Origin: Chondrus crispus
Taxonomy: Eukaryota; Rhodophyta; Florideophyceae; Gigartinales; Gigartinaceae
DNA: 64,000 nucleotides
Direction: 5' to 3'
Assembly (NCBI RefSeq): GCF_000350225.1
Contig: NW_005178541.1
Span: 198,127 to 262,126, forward strand
Part shown: in pieces, positions 62,855 through 64,000 of the stretch
How the letters are laid out: each line of letters begins with the position of its first letter
Position numbering within the stretch: the first letter of the stretch is position 1
Notes under the pieces: generated by a model
Databases searched by the model: none
The model's input: the letters and a program-made list of their open reading frames with translations, nothing else
What the model was told of the DNA's origin: nothing
Translations under genes and position numbers: made by a program

Positions 62855-64000
62855 CTATACCCTTTCCACAAAGCAGTTTCCACTCGTGTTCGCAGGTAGC
62901 GAACACGCTTCCACATTACTCGGAACGCATCCGCAAGTGTTCACAACTTCCGTGGAAGGTTTCTCCTCGCCGCGACATACATTGGCATTACTCATTCCGA
63001 CAATAGAAATGTCAAAGCTGCCAACTTGACATTCGCGCTGAGTGGCAGGCGTGTTGGGGACGCAATTAACTCCATTCGCGTTGCTTGTACAGCAAGGAAC
63101 ATCGTTTGAGTCACAATAATCGCAGTCGCAGGCGATACACACCATCACGTCTGATCCTGAGGCATCTTCCGCTGTCTGACATCCGGTCCCGTCTGGACAC
63201 GCGTCACAAGCGTCTGTGGAACAACCACACGTCCCGTCAAATGTGATGAACTCTCCGGGAGGACAATCCGGGCAAGACGATGTCGTCGTTGTCGTCGTCG
63301 TAGTGGTAGTGGTAGTCGACTCTGTTGTTGTCGTCGTCGGCGTCGTGGTAGTCGTTGTCGACTCTGTGGTCGTCGTCGTCGTCGGCGTCGTGGTAGTCGT
63401 TGTCGACTCTGTGGTCGCGGTCGTCGTCGGCGTCGTGGTAGTAGTAGTCGTGGGCGGACTTGTCGTCACATCATCTCGAGTGCAAATGTATCCATGCTTC
63501 ACTTCTCCACGAGAGCGCAGCATGCACTCTCTAACTTTGCAAATCGACAGGAGCTTTCTGCACTGCCTCCGCGCACTGCGACGGGAACCACACTGCTCCG
63601 GACAGACTTTTGGTCTCGGAGTCGGGATAACTACTTTTGGCACACACTTCACACCAGGGCGAGAACGATCTCGAACAGTCCGAGTACACGACACAAGCAC
63701 ACAATGGCTACGGTAAATGGACTGCTTGCATTGTCGGGTACCTATACGTTGACTAAGACACTTCGAGGGGCAGGAGTGCTTCGGCGGAGGCGGAGGCGGC
63801 GGTGGGGGCGCGACAACCTTCGGAGAACAACGCTTCCCACGCCTCCCTTTGCTGAGGCCGCAATCATTCAGTTTGCAGGATGATTTTAAACGGCACTCCT
63901 TTCGAGCTGCTGAGGTTGAAACACACCTGTCCGAGCAATGGTCGTGATGAACCAGGCGGACAAAGTACCGTCGATGAGGGCGACAACGATCAAAGTTAAT
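62855..64000 (-). CDS. Cys-rich, Thr-stalked surface-type protein, 3' part
   Basis: An open frame continuing past the window edge. Upstream it has repeated ~55-residue Cys modules separated by Pro-rich linkers (CSPKVVAPPPP..., CVPKVVIPTPRPKVCPEQC). At least two linkers and three module starts are visible in 63450-64000. Then a mucin-like stalk of Thr with PTTTT/ESTTTT periodicity (~63470-63290), then a second Cys-rich domain (SCPDCPPGEFITFDGTCGC, CIACDCDYCDSNDVPCC). It ends NCFVERV at 62855, where GTATAG could also be a splice donor, so the stop may lie in an intron. A secreted or wall/membrane protein is inferred. Family not recognised. Confidence 0.65.
   Translation of the reverse strand: MNFDRCRPHRRYFVRLVHHDHCSDRCVSTSAARKECRLKSSCKLNDCGLSKGRRGKRCSPKVVAPPPPPPPPPKHSCPSKCLSQRIGTRQCKQSIYRSHCVLVSCTRTVRDRSRPGVKCVPKVVIPTPRPKVCPEQCGSRRSARRQCRKLLSICKVRECMLRSRGEVKHGYICTRDDVTTSPPTTTTTTTPTTTATTESTTTTTTPTTTTTTESTTTTTTPTTTTTESTTTTTTTTTTTTSSCPDCPPGEFITFDGTCGCSTDACDACPDGTGCQTAEDASGSDVMVCIACDCDYCDSNDVPCCTSNANGVNCVPNTPATQRECQVGSFDISIVGMSNANVCRGEEKPSTEVVNTCGCVPSNVEACSLPANTSGNCFVERV

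Noticed and set aside
63216-63716. Plus-strand Val-rich frame (VVVVVVGVV)
   Set aside because: Antisense shadow of the Thr-rich stalk of the minus-strand gene.

Overview
The window reads as a transposon-dense stretch of nuclear DNA from a plant-like or algal eukaryote. The clues are plant-type Harbinger transposases, a SYP4-type syntaxin fragment, a fused trehalose-phosphate synthase/phosphatase fragment and a rare, short GT-AG intron. A red alga is my best guess, but the sequence does not prove it. No intact, clearly single-copy host gene lies wholly inside the window. Almost everything is mobile elements, the repeats they sit in, and pieces of host genes carried inside them. The first 264 bases hold nothing I recognise.

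Layout. 265-5302: a Ty1/copia element with one long open frame. 5303-9517: two copies of a tRNA-derived SINE and a dispersed repeat, with minisatellites between. 9518-29645: a minus-strand Ty3/gypsy element (gypsy-1) with 182/181-bp LTRs and a GCTGT target duplication. Its integrase is split by a 14.4-kb CACTA-like DNA transposon (12014-26446) with perfect 13-bp ends and a 3-bp TCA/TGA duplication. 30511-32792: a decayed piggyBac-like element. 32897-35704: a second transposase-like gene that runs into the next element. 35705-49594: a second gypsy element (gypsy-2, chromodomain type, ~1-kb LTRs) with a long 3' internal region holding host gene pieces. 49595-51207: the 5' end of a third gypsy element on the minus strand. 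51511-54895 and 55821-61016: two PIF/Harbinger elements, each with a transposase and a convergent partner protein gene. 61928-62071: a peroxiredoxin-like scrap. 62855-64000: the 3' part of a Cys-rich, Thr-rich surface-type protein gene on the minus strand.

Two themes stand out. First, gypsy-1 carries, antisense to gag-pol and between integrase and the 3' LTR, an open 301-codon frame whose first 26 residues after Met copy the histone H3 tail (23 of 26 identical, with K4, K9, S10, K14, K18 and K23 kept). The rest of the protein is not a histone. Second, several unrelated element classes have host gene pieces inside them: the CACTA (an egghead-like GT2 glycosyltransferase, a TPS/TPP, and an SDR dehydrogenase with its TATA box and intron), gypsy-2 (a syntaxin-16/SYP4 homologue and an SMC/Rad50-like ATPase end), and both Harbingers. 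Most pieces are broken by frame changes, so they are relics rather than working genes.
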